Positions 37,501 through 49,900 of a stretch of 64,000 nt of DNA are shown in pieces. Each line of letters opens with the position of its first letter. The stretch's first letter is position 1. Source of the DNA: Tetmemena sp. SeJ-2015. Taxonomy: Eukaryota; Ciliophora; Spirotrichea; Sporadotrichida; Oxytrichidae. Under the pieces are notes generated by a model that searched no databases, had not been told where the DNA came from, and saw nothing but the letters and a program-made list of their open reading frames with translations. A program made the translations under genes and the position numbers. The stretch spans positions 1 through 64,000 of the forward strand of contig JAJKFJ010022627.1 of assembly GCA_027382625.1 (NCBI GenBank), read 5' to 3'.

Positions 37501-40500
37501 AGCCTGAAGATTACTCCATTTTGAGCTACAAAACTGTTCCATTCAATAAAAATAAGGAGAATAAGATAGAATTTATGAGCTTAAACATTTATGATTGATG
37601 GCACTAAAATTTCCAGGAACTATCATCTCAGAACTAAATATGACAGTAACTAAGCCTTTAATTGAAACGGTTTTGATGTCAGCAGTAAGTTTTGATGACG
37701 TAGTCTTATTAAAAAGAAAATTGAAAAATATTTTGATTAGGATCCTCGACCACAATGGGTACAGTTTTAATAAAATTATTTCAATCTTAAGAGTTGGAGT
37801 CGTTTAGCTTGCAGGTGGAACGATTGCAACAGGTTGGACTTTGATGTTAAATGTGTAAGTTGCAGAGAGTGGATTATAGTTAGTGTCTGAGACTTAGATA
37901 GTCATTTTATAAGTGTTTGCATCGGAATTTTTAGTAGGATCAAGCTGAAAACTAGGATAGTCTCCAGTTATAATTAATATATTTTATCATTAAATGTTAT
38001 AAATCTTGGATTTGGGCTTATTGAGTAACTTACTATTTCCCAGCCATCCCCGTCGAAATCTACAGGATCCGGAATTACTAAAAACGTATAACTTCTAATA
38101 ATTTTTCACTAAGCTATACTGATCTCCTACTTTGATAGTCAAATATAAAGTATAAAAAACTAAATCCTTAAGAGCAGGATAAAACTTTGGAGCCACAGTA
38201 TTTGGAGATTAGAAAGTTACAGAGAAGCTCGTTTATCGCGTAACTATTGTTGAGTTTGCATTACTCACAAGAGCATCTATGATGATTTGATAAGGTGAAT
38301 TCGCTATGTCTGTGTTGCTAGAAGATTTAAAGGAAATGAATTTAGAGGGGCTGGTCAAGTCAAAGTTTGTTATGAAAGATGGAATAACTATTCCAAAAGT
38401 GGCAACACTGAGTATATAAGTAACTGGCTATCCACAGTTATCAGATTAAGTGAAGTCTGCTATGTTCATATCTTTTCATTTAAATATGTAATTAATCTAG
38501 CTGAGTATTCAAATTGATGATTTGATTTGAAAGCGAGGGAGGGGATAAATGGTGGATATAGCAGCTGTATATAACATTAAGAGTAAAGTTTTGCCAGGCT
38601 TTGTTTCTTTCATTTGAAGCAACCATAAGTCTGGCTTTCAAGTAAATATTGTAGCTCCCAGCCAGAGAATTATCTATTGAATAGGCTTCAAATTAGAGAG
38701 GAGGATTGTTGAGTGATAGCAAAGAATCTATAGAAGATGAAGTAAGTGAATTGCTTGGACTTCCTACATAAGCTGAGTAGAGAATACTTCCACCGACGCA
38801 ACTTGGAGAAAATGTAAAATCAAAGTTTGAAATGGTGAGGGTCGCAGAGTTTACTGTGTATTATTGAAATGATTAAATTATCAAGTCATAAAAATTAATT
38901 CAACAAAATTTTATCATGAAAAAAGTGGGAATAAATTATAAAGTCATATTTAGATTATAAGGCTTAGGATATAATTTCTAAATTATTTTAAACAGATCAA
39001 AACGAAATAGACTTATGAGAAATAATTAGATATTTTTATATACTTTTTATTATTCTTTCCTCTTATAGATTTAGAAAGCCATAGTCAAGGATCATAGAAT
39101 AATTTGCATGCTATTTTTTTAAAGTGATTCCGCATTTTTTGGATTTTTATTTTAATAAACTATAATCATTCTTACAAAAAGATAAGTTTGGTAATTAAAA
39201 AGAAATATAGATTTAATCATATTTTTGGTATATTGAGGAGAGGATATAACTGATGTTGGTGGTATCAATGTACAAGGATCTTGGATATTTAATTATTTTT
39301 AAAATAGTGCAAGTGTGAACTGTAGCAGCTGAATAGTAGGTAGGACTTGAATATGAATGAGTTACCCTGATATTGAGAGGATAAACTTATAATTTTATTA
39401 AACCCCACCTCCTCCTGAAATTGAGTAAACTTACAAAAGTCCTGATGAGGTGGTAAATTGGAATGATCCTGAGCATGGGCTTCCTTGGTCATCGCATTCG
39501 AAGGCGACAGGACATGAAGTGATTATTTTTTTTGCATAAATTTGACTCTCTATATATATTAATGATATCTATGAGGTAAGTGAAAGCTCCATAGTTCAGA
39601 GTTTAAATAGGATCAGCAATCGAATATATGGAGGCTGTATTTGAATGTGGTGTTGCAGTTTGCAAACTGCAATCCAAGATTATATCTACTTTGAAAGTTA
39701 AGGCCTAAGCTTAAGAACTGTAAGTTCCTTAATATCCAGTGATTGTAATTGTGTAGAGAGCTACCTTAGAACCGTCATAAGTTAGATACTTTATCGTCTT
39801 ATTAGAGCTTTAGTAAGTGAAAACTGAACTATCTAGAGAACTTCCTCCACAGGTATTAGAAAATTATTCTCTTTATTAAATACTATGATTCGTATAACAA
39901 CTTAAAATAATCACATAAGTCCAAGCCCCACAGACTGAAGAAGGTACTGTGCTAGTAAAATCAACGAATGCTGTCTACCCATAGACAGAAACACTGACTG
40001 ATGTATCTGAGAGAGTTTGACCCGTAGTAATAGTTGCAGTTGGACAGGGATCAATAAAGTTGATATTAAAAGTTACTTCCTAGAATAATCCTCCTGTAGA
40101 TAGCTATCCTTTGACTTTAATTTGGTATAAGCCCACGTAATTTGTGTTCGTCGTTTATCCCAGAACAAATGTTCTGGTGCTCGGGTTGAATGTTATAGGA
40201 GCTGCAAGTGCACTACCATTAATATAAGTTGCAGTATATGTGAATGGATCACAGAAATTGATGTTTGAAGTCCATGAAGAGAAAGTATAAATTTAGCTGG
40301 GATCTCCTATTGTATAAGTCTGGTCCGCAAAAGTGGATGCAGTTATAACTGCAGACCCACAACCACTAATGATGTTCACTGTGATTAGGATATTCATATT
40401 GAAGTCATCATGGTCAACTAATTTCCATATAGGTTAAAGATTGCGGAATCAATAGCCCCCGTAGGGTTATAAATTAAAGGAATAATTTTAAAGAAGAATA

Positions 40501-40888
40501 AGAATTGAGCATAATTATATTCTCTACGGAGTAGGTGATTGCAGGCAAGTACCTGAAAGGGACTATACCCAAGAAAATGTTGCTACAGTCTAGTTCCCAT
40601 CAGTATTGTAAGTGTAGGAAAAAGTAGAGTAAGTTGGTATGGTAAAACTATCTAAGGAGCACTGACTTGATAAAATAAAATAGGAAATAGAGATTTCTAT
40701 AATTTTAGTTTGTAAATTTGCTTTACCACGATGCTCAATTGCTTAGTTTGACAAGTTGTTGGCACATTTATAATAAATATAGCTAATAAATTTGTCAAAC
40801 AGGCTACGATATTGAAATACCAAGTTCCCACTTTCGTCTCAGAATTTGTGTAGTATGTCACTTAATCATATTTATTTGGCTAAAAACA
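34590..40888 (-). CDS. Locus D C-half: cadherin-like repeats, membrane domain and long tail
   Basis: Minus-strand block beginning mid-domain with YDQVTYYTNSETKVGTWYF near 40,865-40,810. Strong cadherin-like repeats follow, for example SPCSGSFQFTTSSGLLQV near 39,470, then across a 370 bp insertion to VNSATLTISNFDFTF and SPSCVGGSILYSAYVG (38,850-38,770), SIDNSLAGSYNIYLKARL near 38,690-38,630 and DNCGQPVTYILSVATFG near 38,440-38,390. The membrane region runs from about 37,200 to 35,950 with LLWGMIN near 37,090, TFGALYADLRSNYK near 36,335-36,290 and further helices. The tail includes QWLKKRALNKKERKYALEH (about 35,890-35,830), SIDPKSLTSAYNKSTNAL, and finally IRDPKIKSKNQSGNI and ENYDEDLTEGQQL near 34,650. 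No clear TGA end. Inferred surface receptor or adhesion protein, membrane half. Confidence 0.7.
38862..39231. other. IES-like 370 bp insertion in locus D C-half
   Basis: On the minus strand, protein-like text ends with Ser-Ser-Pro-Gln-Tyr-Thr (39,245-39,228) and resumes as Tyr-Thr-Val-Asn-Ser-Ala-Thr-Leu (38,862-38,835). The 370 bp between are very AT-rich and non-coding. GTAT occurs at 38,858-38,861 and 39,228-39,231, and extends to GTATTATTGA versus GTATATTGA. Collapsing at the longer repeat restores the expected domain, allowing a two-base discrepancy in frame. Confidence 0.55.
40881..40888 (-). repeat. Candidate inversion pointer TGTTTTTA, locus D (minus copy)
   Basis: TAAAAACA on the plus strand, at the first coding bases of the locus D C-half; partner of 32,669-32,675 apart from one extra T. 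Confidence 0.4.
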
Positions 40889-41306
40889 CTTTATTCTATA
40901 ATTAAAATGGTCCGTTGATAAAATTAATTTTCAGCTTTTAAATTCTTTTTCTTCAAAAAATTATAAAATTTTAATGTCAATGTTCTTGTAGCAGAATCAA
41001 ATCCATTTATCAAAGTTTTCTCAGGAAATAATAATAAAAATGAAGTTAAAATCTTAGATGAGAATAGAAATATATTTGGAAGATTAATCCTTTGTAGTAA
41101 TTTGCTCTAATATTTCTTCAAATCAATGATTAAAATTTTAATTAAATTTATAAGGTTCATTCAAGAAATTAGCTAAAAATATTTTTGTGCAATATGTGTG
41201 AAGCAATATTATAAATATCCTTTTTAGCTGGCTCTGAAATTTTTGATAAAAAGATAAATTTATATAAAGATGATCACAAAATATCCACCATGGACTCTAT
41301 TCAAAA
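40889..41306. other. Spacer between loci D and E
   Basis: AT-rich; no gene seen. Presumed upstream region of the locus E N-half. Confidence 0.45.
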
Positions 41307-44300
41307 ATGTAATTTATATTTGTCGTGTTGATCTTCTGTTTGTAAGAATACTTACAGGTCGTTCTTTATATTTTTTTTCTTTAAAGGATTAAAATCTATC
41401 ATTATTTATATATAATAAATTAATTCTTGATAGAGACTTTATTTAGGACTTATTAGAAGCATCACTATTTAGCGGCTGCAAACTGCTTCGACATGGTGCC
41501 TTAGGTGGCAGGTGGGACAACAGGGAACACAGTTTACAAAACTATTAGCTTAGACTCAAGACAACATGGCTATCAATTAAATTTAAACAAAATTTAACTA
41601 TTGGTGGTTCTAGCAGTGACCCAACTTTAACTATACTTATTTACTTTGGTAGCCTCCACTAACGTACTCTTTTAATTTACCTAATGCCTTCGTCATTTTC
41701 ATTATGAGTGGCGGCCTTCAGAAATGGCTCAAGTCCTTTGATGACATATACAACGAAGTCACTTCCATCGTTCATTTAATTTAATTACATTCATTCACTG
41801 TTATGTAAACAATTTGATTGTGCAAAGTGATAACACAAGGATTTTAGCGGCTCTTGATATACAATAAAATTTAAAAGTCAGTATAGATAAACTATTTCAT
41901 TTAATTATAAATATATATATATTAACAAAATTTATAATTAAAATAGTTTAAATTGTGTTTAAGGATGTTTATTTTATTAATTTAAAAACATATTTCTTTT
42001 TAATTTTAATGTTAAGGAATTTTATATTGATAGTGCTAGCTCGAAGCCCTAAGCGTTAGTGTTGCTGGATCTTATTGACGGCACTTTGGTCAAATCTAAA
42101 ATAAATTGTAGATATAATTCGTACGTCATGTCTACCAGCTACTTAGTCATAAGTCCAGACGGAATATTAATTTCATTTTTATTTGAATGAGCTTAGATAG
42201 TAACGACTTACTCATTGCAACCTTCTTATTTATTTCCAGTACGCTGGCAGCTATCATAAAATTTCTACATATTAAAGTAAAGTTTAATATCACGGGTTGA
42301 TGAAGAAAAACAATATTGCTCTTATATTTATAATATTTAAAGATGACTCTGGATTTTTCAAGTTTGGGGAGCTCTTTAACTACTGGAAACTTTAGAATTT
42401 CGACAAACGTGGGTAAATTAACATTTTTTGAATTTAAACACTATAGGATTCGCAAGAGCTCTTCTTCTATTTAAATTTTACTCTTGTGTATCGATCCTAC
42501 AAGTATTCTTATTTAAATAATTTTTAATAAATTCTTATTTATTTGTTATATTAGCTTTGAGAATAACGATTAAATATATTGAAATAATTTAAGGGACTAT
42601 TTTTGTTTTTGGCAATTAAGATTTGGACGGACTTAAACTTTAAGGGTATCATTTTTACGATAGGAAATCTTAAATTGACTAAATAATCAATTATAGGTTG
42701 AATAGAGATTGGTTATCGTGAATTGCTATATTATAAATACAAAGCTTTAGTTTTTGAATAATAGTGACTCTTATTTTGATATCTGCAGTTCTTTCTCATT
42801 CGAATTAGATCTAGTATAGGTTCCTTCTTTTTGATGAAATGCTCTTTTCATAAGAGTTTTCTTCTTGTTCCATGCTCAATTTACTCCTCATGATTGCTGA
42901 AATGACAATGATCATGCTTTCGAATTCCTTGAAATCACCTAAAACATAATTAAAGATTTTAAAGCATTCTATAAGGTTTACTTTACTCTCCACATATCTA
43001 TTTTTTTAATTCGAAGATTAGATGATATTTTAAGAAACAGCTGGTTTGATAAATTCCCATTTGTTTAGATCTAGTCTCCATTAAGTTATCTCTAAATTAC
43101 TATAACTTAAATATGAATAAGTTTAATACAATTTTTGAATTAGATGGAATTAAGTTTGTCAATGATCACCTATCTCTATTCATCCCGTATTAAAATATTA
43201 TTTATCGGTCATGCCCTCAATAAATATTTTTACAGAGATATATAACCTAAAATTTAGACTGCTTTATATTTTTGGCCAATATTTTATAAATATTCTGGCC
43301 CTGATCAGACTTACTACACTGCAGATTTTAATTTATTTTAAGTTGGACAGATCACATTCAGCTCTTAAAATTATGCATCTTTCGTCCAGTAAAAATTATA
43401 TGTACGATTCCAATTATTAATTTTATATATAAATGTCCAAAATTGAAACGATAAAACTGGTTTACATATTTAAAATAAAACTTTGCTAATAAATGTATTT
43501 TTTATACGATTCAAGCTTTTAACATTACTCATCCTACGGATTTTACAAAGATTCCTTAAACTAATTTTAATTTTTTACTATGCCCTCAGCCATGTGTCGG
43601 TTTATAAAAAGGATGTTTATTGTTTTTAATGACCAAAATTATGAGATGTTTTTCTGTGGAGAAGGAACAAACGGGCTTATAATGGGCATGGGGCTGCTAA
43701 CTAGAACTAATTACTACAAAGTACAATTGGGAACATACACTTTCAAGTAAGTTTCATTTAGTTTTAACAAACTAAAAATCTCACTCAAAAGTTTAAGTTG
43801 AGTTACTCATCTAAAAACATATTTATCGCAATCACTACGCTTTTAGACATTTATATTTATTCCTTAAATTATTAGCAAGGATAATTATTCTTTGTAGTTA
43901 AGTGACCACCAATTCAATAAAATAATATCAAATTAAATAAATTACTCTTAAAGCAAAAAATGAGCAATTTAAATTTTAATTAATTTGAATAATCTGTATT
44001 TATAAATATATTTATCACATTAGAAAAAAATTTCTTTATAAATATCATTCGAATTTTATCTAAAAATATTGATATAACTTTCTTTATCTATTAAAATATA
44101 ATAATAATTCAAGTGTAATTTATCAAATTCTTATTAAAAGCTGTAAAATAAGAGAGGATATTTATTCTACTCTAGCTTTTCATTCTTTCTCACTTTATCA
44201 ATTTTTAATTTTATACTTTAAGCAAGATTTCTAATTGATATTGGCATTTTGTTTGGGTTATTTTTGAATTATTTTAACACAAATTATGAATATTAATTAA

Positions 44301-45568
44301 AATCTACATAATTTTTGATTGTTTTAAGATAAATTCATTCACAAAGTGCCTTTAAATTGATTCAAAAGTTGTTTTATTTTTGTTTTAAGATGACAAATAG
44401 ATGTACTTCATAATTTGGAAATAGAGCTTGTTGTATATTGGGTGGTACAAAGTAGATGAAGGGAATAAGCAAATGAGCTATGTCCAAGGAACCCTAGTAT
44501 AACAGTCCACAAGTAATGCTTTCTATCATGCTTAATATAAAATAATCTTAAAGCTTAGAGATATTAAAACAACGATTTCTTTTTCGTGGGCACAGCAGCT
44601 AAAATCTCAACCACTACTTATAGCCCTTTAGTTGGGTATGCTATGAGAACTGGAACCTCATATTCTATTGCTCAATTAATTTTTCAATGTATTATTAAAT
44701 AAGTCATAAAATACTGCAATAATCTCAACATTCTTACGAGCTCTTTAACAAAAGATGCTTCGTTTTAATTCACTTCTAAACTTAATCTTAAAAGTACTTA
44801 AAATTGAATTGTTAAAATTAAGTCCTTTATAACTGCTACTAATACAGCTAACTCAATAGGAGTCTTTAATTCTGGCATTACTTATTAATTTATACTTAAG
44901 CCACCTTTAATCAGGGCACGATTAGTAAAAATATAGATTTATTAATTACAGCAGTTACATAAACCAACGCAAAGGCATAATTGCTAGCTCCTACTACTGT
45001 TACAATCACTTCAACTTTATCAAACAAGATCTATGTTATATTTTATGTTGTCGGAGCGTCATTTTTATTTAATTAATATCTACTACTTATACGATTTCTT
45101 CCTTCTCAACCACTCCTGCATGCACGGACGCAAAGTTTTACTATGAAGTGACAAGTACTCTTCCCTCTTTCGTCACCTATTCAAAAACTTAATCCAAGTT
45201 CACCTACGAGACTTCAAATGATTACAACAAATAATAACTTATTTATTAAAATGAAAACGACGCAGGGGTCTACACTATCACAGTTTAATTTAAGTGTTAG
45301 CAACTCTTATCAACGGGCAGACTCTATCCGCATCGTTTACTCTCACTGTTAATGGCCAGTGCTCTTCAGCTACTATTACTGCTCCAACCTCCTTCACTCA
45401 GCAAACTTTCACAGTTACTTAAACTCAGAAATCTTACACATTCCCTGCCTTCACTCCTAATCCCTCAATCTGTAAATAAAAATAATTGTGCAATTACCTA
45501 CTCTATAAAAAATACTGATGGCACAGCAATTGATTCAACTTTGATTAATGAAGAAATAGGAAATTAAA
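41307..45568 (+). CDS. Locus E N-half: amino-terminal block of cadherin-like surface protein (several pieces)
   Basis: The likely start ATG at 41,307 opens a hydrophobic leader (MQFIFVVLIFCLQEYLQ), possibly followed by a short intron. Coding pieces follow: 41,460-41,640 (HHYLAAANCFDMVPQVAGG, then LTIGGSSSDPTLTI); 42,030-42,480 (ASSKPQALVLLDLIDGTLV, SYLVISPDGILISF, then MTLDFSSLGSSLTTGNFRIS); 43,600-43,747 (YEMFFCGEGTNGLIMGMG, ending at a GTAAG donor); 44,400-44,650 (YVQGTL and DFFFVGTAAKISTTTYSPLV); 45,110-45,568 (TPACTDAKFYYEVTSTLPSF, CSSATITAPTSFTQQTFTV, CAITYSIKNTDGTAIDSTL). The gaps at 41,800-42,020 and 43,800-44,380 are AT-rich and non-coding, so they may be IESs or introns. The block breaks off after the Cys-Ala-Ile-Thr-Tyr motif near AAATTAAA (45,561-45,568). 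Paralogous to locus F piece by piece. Confidence 0.65.
42800..42995 (-). CDS. Possible coding fragment on the opposite strand inside locus E N-half
   Basis: A minus-strand frame with protein-like composition (MESKVNLIECFKIFNYVLGD, later RSKLSMEQEENSYEKSI). It lies in a stretch where the plus-strand N-half shows no convincing coding. It could be an inverted segment of this or another scrambled gene, or chance. I do not recognise it. Confidence 0.25.
45561..45568 (+). repeat. Candidate inversion pointer AAATTAAA, locus E (plus copy)
   Basis: Matches inverted TTTAATTT at 45,712-45,719, the start of the small minus-strand segment. The predicted join is off by one base in frame (Asn-Glu-Glu towards Ile-Met-Met-Thr-Thr-Asp), perhaps a read error. 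The same word serves at locus B. Confidence 0.4.
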
Positions 45569-45578
45569 TGAGAATATT

Positions 45579-45719
45579 AAAATTTATTTTCACTGTGATT
45601 GTAGTAGATTAAGTTTTGTAAATAGTCCCCCCAAGAGAAGTTGTACCAGTAACTTTGAGCACATATGTCCCTACCTTAGTATAGTCAGTAGTCATCATTA
45701 TTTTAATTTGAATTAAGGA
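45579..45719 (-). CDS. Locus E small inverted segment carrying the next half-domain
   Basis: Minus-strand coding of about 45 residues: MTTDYTKVGTYVLKVTG, then TSLGGTIYKTQSTTITV. This is the second half of the cadherin-like domain whose first half (CAITYS...) ends the plus-strand block only 10 bp away. It is therefore probably the next segment in the mature gene but lies inverted, and out of order relative to the C-half. Its far end carries AAAATTT (45,579-45,585), also found at the start of the C-half (53,914-53,920). Locus F has the same arrangement at 59,551-59,666. Confidence 0.65.
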
Positions 45720-46918
45720 TCTCATTTTTATATATAATTTAGGATAATTAAAGCTATTTCTTTCGAAAGAGAACTTACCTCTCATAAAATTATATAATCA
45801 GAATAGACTTTTCACTAGTAGAAAAATATAATACATAATATAAAGAATGTAAGTGTATAGGCGAAGGGTTTGAGTGAGCAAAGTAAAGAAAAATTTATAT
45901 GCCATAATTGAATGGGAGCTCCATACTTCACAGCGGAGAAATGCTAGTAGATACTATTTATATTAAATTTTTAATGGCTATAAAATCTTCGTAGATCGTT
46001 TAAGAGTGGAAGCACTCACTCAGCTTAAAATGTGCTTAAATCATAAAGCTTTACTAAAAATTTTAATATTTCATGTGACTAGCAGTATAAAATCTAAGTT
46101 CTAAGCAGAACTATATTAAATTATTTAACGAAGAAATTATAATAATTTTTGTACCATAAGGCCAAGCTTCAAAGCATGGGGCAAATAAGTGATTTAAATT
46201 GCAACAATGCTTCCACTCCTCTCTTAATATATTAACTTATTCTCAATTTAAAATGTTAAGAAGGATTTAAAAGGTTATGAGATATAGCAAAATAATTAAT
46301 TTATAAAGCTAATATGATCAATGTTAAATTTAAAGTCAAATTACGGTTACCAATGAGAATAATAATTATATAAATAGATAAATTATATTGCTAAATTATA
46401 TTACAGAAATAAACATCTAGTTTTACTTTAGTTTAATTAGAATTTGAACGAACTAATATTATTTATAATTTAAAAATTTTGCTAATTAATTCCTTTATTC
46501 AAAGAGTCTTTTAATTCATTGTTATAATCACAAAAATTATAACAGTAAGTGATTTATAAAAAATTAAATTTCTTATATCAAAGAAGCGATAAATTATAAA
46601 TTAAAAGTAATTGCTTAAAATATTAAAATTAGATCTTGGAAGAGTTGGAAATTTATTGAAGCAATTTAATTATAGGAAAATAAAATTTTTGATAAATTTA
46701 AAAACTCAGAATGTGTGGCATCTATTTTAACTTACCCTCAGTGAGTTTAATTTTAAAATATCTCACTTAGTTTCCACTTAAATAAAAAAGAATAAACTTT
46801 TTGTTTTGTTTAGGATAGACGTCAACATATTGCAACTTGAAGTTCTAACTTTTGTCCAAATCTATATTTAGCTCCATAGAAGATGCCACATTTAAAATTA
46901 AAAAAAAAAATTATCAGC
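45720..46918. other. AT-rich non-coding stretch in locus E
   Basis: About 1.2 kb between the small inverted segment and the tail of the C-half. No convincing frame on either strand. Confidence 0.45.
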
Positions 46919-49900
46919 TCATTCTTAAGAACCATCTCTTTCTTTATTTTTTTTTGTTTACAAGGTTTCTGCGCTAATGAGAAGGTGTATAGAGATTTTT
47001 GGGGACAAAGTGTACACTCCAAAAAATAAAAATTCTAAAAAATATATTTATAAAGCAGAATTTTAAGATTCATAATTTCTAAGGCTGTAAAAAACAAGAG
47101 TTTATTCAGGCTATTTACTTTATCTAATTGTTCTAGCAAAACTCCCTAATTTATCGATAGATGGATTAGACTTGCTTAAATTCATTTAGCTGCTATCATT
47201 GAAGGAATTATTAGAGCTCTTAAATTACAAAGAAATTCTAGATATCTTTTAAATAAAAACAAAATTTTTGTCTAACGAAATCATGCAATTGGATTTTTGG
47301 GGGATGAATTTCTGGGTAATATTTTTATTAATTTTAATTTATTATTAATTTTTTTTTAAATATAATTTTTTTTAAAGTTTCCCTAAAGTTAAAGATTATT
47401 TTCCCTCTGGCTCTTTATATCTTTTCTTATAAATAGGCGTTATTTTCTTTTTGAAAATCTTTATTTTAAATTTATAGAAAAAGCACTTTTAATCAGGATA
47501 AATATCAACAAAGTTGTGCTAGTGTCTGTCGAAATATTAATTTTGTCAATTTTGCCAATTTATTAATTGCTAATTTCATCCTAAAGATTGTTGTGAGAAT
47601 TCAAGTATTGAGGAGCATGCATTTTGGCTTTCCTAAATTTTTTCTTTAAAAAGACTTGAATTTTTTATCGATAAATTCTTAGAGATGCGATAAGTTCTTT
47701 AAAAGAGAGAGTTATAATGACTAAATTTAATTAAAAATTATTATGATATCTATAATAAAATATATTTTCCTTAAGGGTTTAGGATGTTACATAGCATATT
47801 TATGACAGTTATGGCAATCAAAGACCATCCCAAAGAGTATTATAAAATAAATTCAATAAAATTTAACTTCAAATCATCCCTTAAATTATTTACATCTGCG
47901 TCAGGACCATAGTCAGTAAATAAAAGAAGGTGATAGGAAGCACCCAAAATACAAATCTCGTTTAAGATTTCCATATTATTGTTTAAGCTAAATTTAAATG
48001 GTCTGAAAGCTCCCAAATAAACCAAAGTCGTAAATTACTCAAGATTAAAGTTTAAATTTAGAGGGATTAGAAAATTATAAGATTTAATTGAGATCCCTCA
48101 TGTTTTCATCATAGTCGGCCTATTACTTTATTGAGGTTAGCCCGCCCTTTCTCTGTTGTGAATGTACAGGATTGATTCATCCTTAAATTTTCACCAATCA
48201 GAATGTCTACATGCTATCAATTACGTAGTGACTTTTTTACTGTTTACTTTAAGTAGTCTATAGAGAAGACTCGCTTTAATAATTATGAGAATTATAGTAA
48301 ACCTATTTATCAAGTGATGTTAATAATATGATAAAACAAGTTACACAAGATTAATTTAAGGTCTTCTTAATATGCTATGATCCCATTAATACTTGTAAAG
48401 CCATTTCAAGCTTATTTTTAATACCCTCAATAAATAAAAAATTTGGAGTGTAGGAAAATCAATTGCAATTAATGCGATACCCGCAAAAATAATTCTTCTC
48501 GAAACATAAATGACATTATAGAAAAGAGCTGATATTTAGTTTGATTTTACATCTGCATATAGAGCACCGTAGGTATTTACAGTTTTCTCAGTTTAAAGAT
48601 TTTAGAACTGTGATATTAGTAAAGTTGTAATTAGAAATGGAAAAGCTAGGCAAAATAAATTAAATATCTCTAATCCAATTGCTAGAATCGAAGAAAATCT
48701 ATTCGTTGGAGTGCTCCAATTTATCTAAAATGTTATAAAGGATTAAAACTTACGTAGTAAAGGTTGAGTGAAGAATTGATGAAATAAACCATGTAACCCT
48801 CTAAAGCCATTCTAAGAGGAGCATTAAATATAAACCTAATAGCCAAAAAACTGCTTTTTTTTTTTAACCCAAGAATTTTTTTTGAAACAAGTAAATAACT
48901 TCAAAAAATTTAAAATTAAAAAAAATTTAAATCCCAACAAATAAAAGAACATGCTTCCAAGGTTTTAGATTACATTTCCAGATTCATAGCGTTTGAAAAG
49001 TTAAGGTTTATAGAAATAGATTCGTAGGTTTAAAAGATATCCATGAGTTCAAAATTGTCTGGGACTGAGTTTTACTCAAAAGTAAACACATTTGACTCTA
49101 GTGAATCGGCAGGCAAGACATTTAGACTTGCCATATTCATGAAAAGGTTGTAGAAGAAAATTGCATTAGGTGGGAAGCTCACATTCATAAGAATTATTTA
49201 AAGAGGCATGTTGATTATGAGTTGAAGAACATTTATCATGCCCCACAGTAAGCGTAATAAATGCAACCATATACTTATATAATTTCATGGCTCAGAGAGC
49301 AACATACCTATAAGTGGAGTACTTGAGGAAATCTGCTTCCCTCCGTCCCTCCTTACACTCTGATTTAATGCAGCAAGTTGCAGCATATTTACTATAAAGA
49401 ACATCATAGCCTTCTTACAAATGCGCGTTCTCTCATCATTTATATAAAATTTAGGACTTTCGGTGTTGGCCAGAGATTTTCGCAGTTTGATAATTAGATT
49501 TTATTTAGAGTCCTGGTCGAATTACTCAATAAAGTATTCAGCTTTCAGAAAACTAATCTAAAGCCTGTTGCTAGTCTGAAAGATAATTGAAATTTAAAGA
49601 GTATTAAATCCTTACAGTATTTGAAAAACTCACTTTTATTTTAAATTTTAAACTGAGAGCTGATCACTCCTAATAGAGTGAGAATTTGAATCTGTCATTA
49701 AACTTCGAGCTAAATATAATCTTATTAAATAAGTGAAGATACCAAGGTAAATTATATAGAATTGTATTTGTCAGAGAAACCTGAAGCTGGTTAAAAAAAT
49801 CTCAGATAAAAAGTTACTGTGTGCTTTAAAATCTAAAAGCTATCGGATCGTAGCAACGTTAACTCAAGTGAGGAATCTGAACACGTATAGGCTACAAATT

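Noticed and set aside
43211..43420. Plus-strand frame of 69 codons in locus E
   Set aside because: AT-biased, hydrophobic by composition only, with no match to the paralogous pieces of locus F; not supported as coding.
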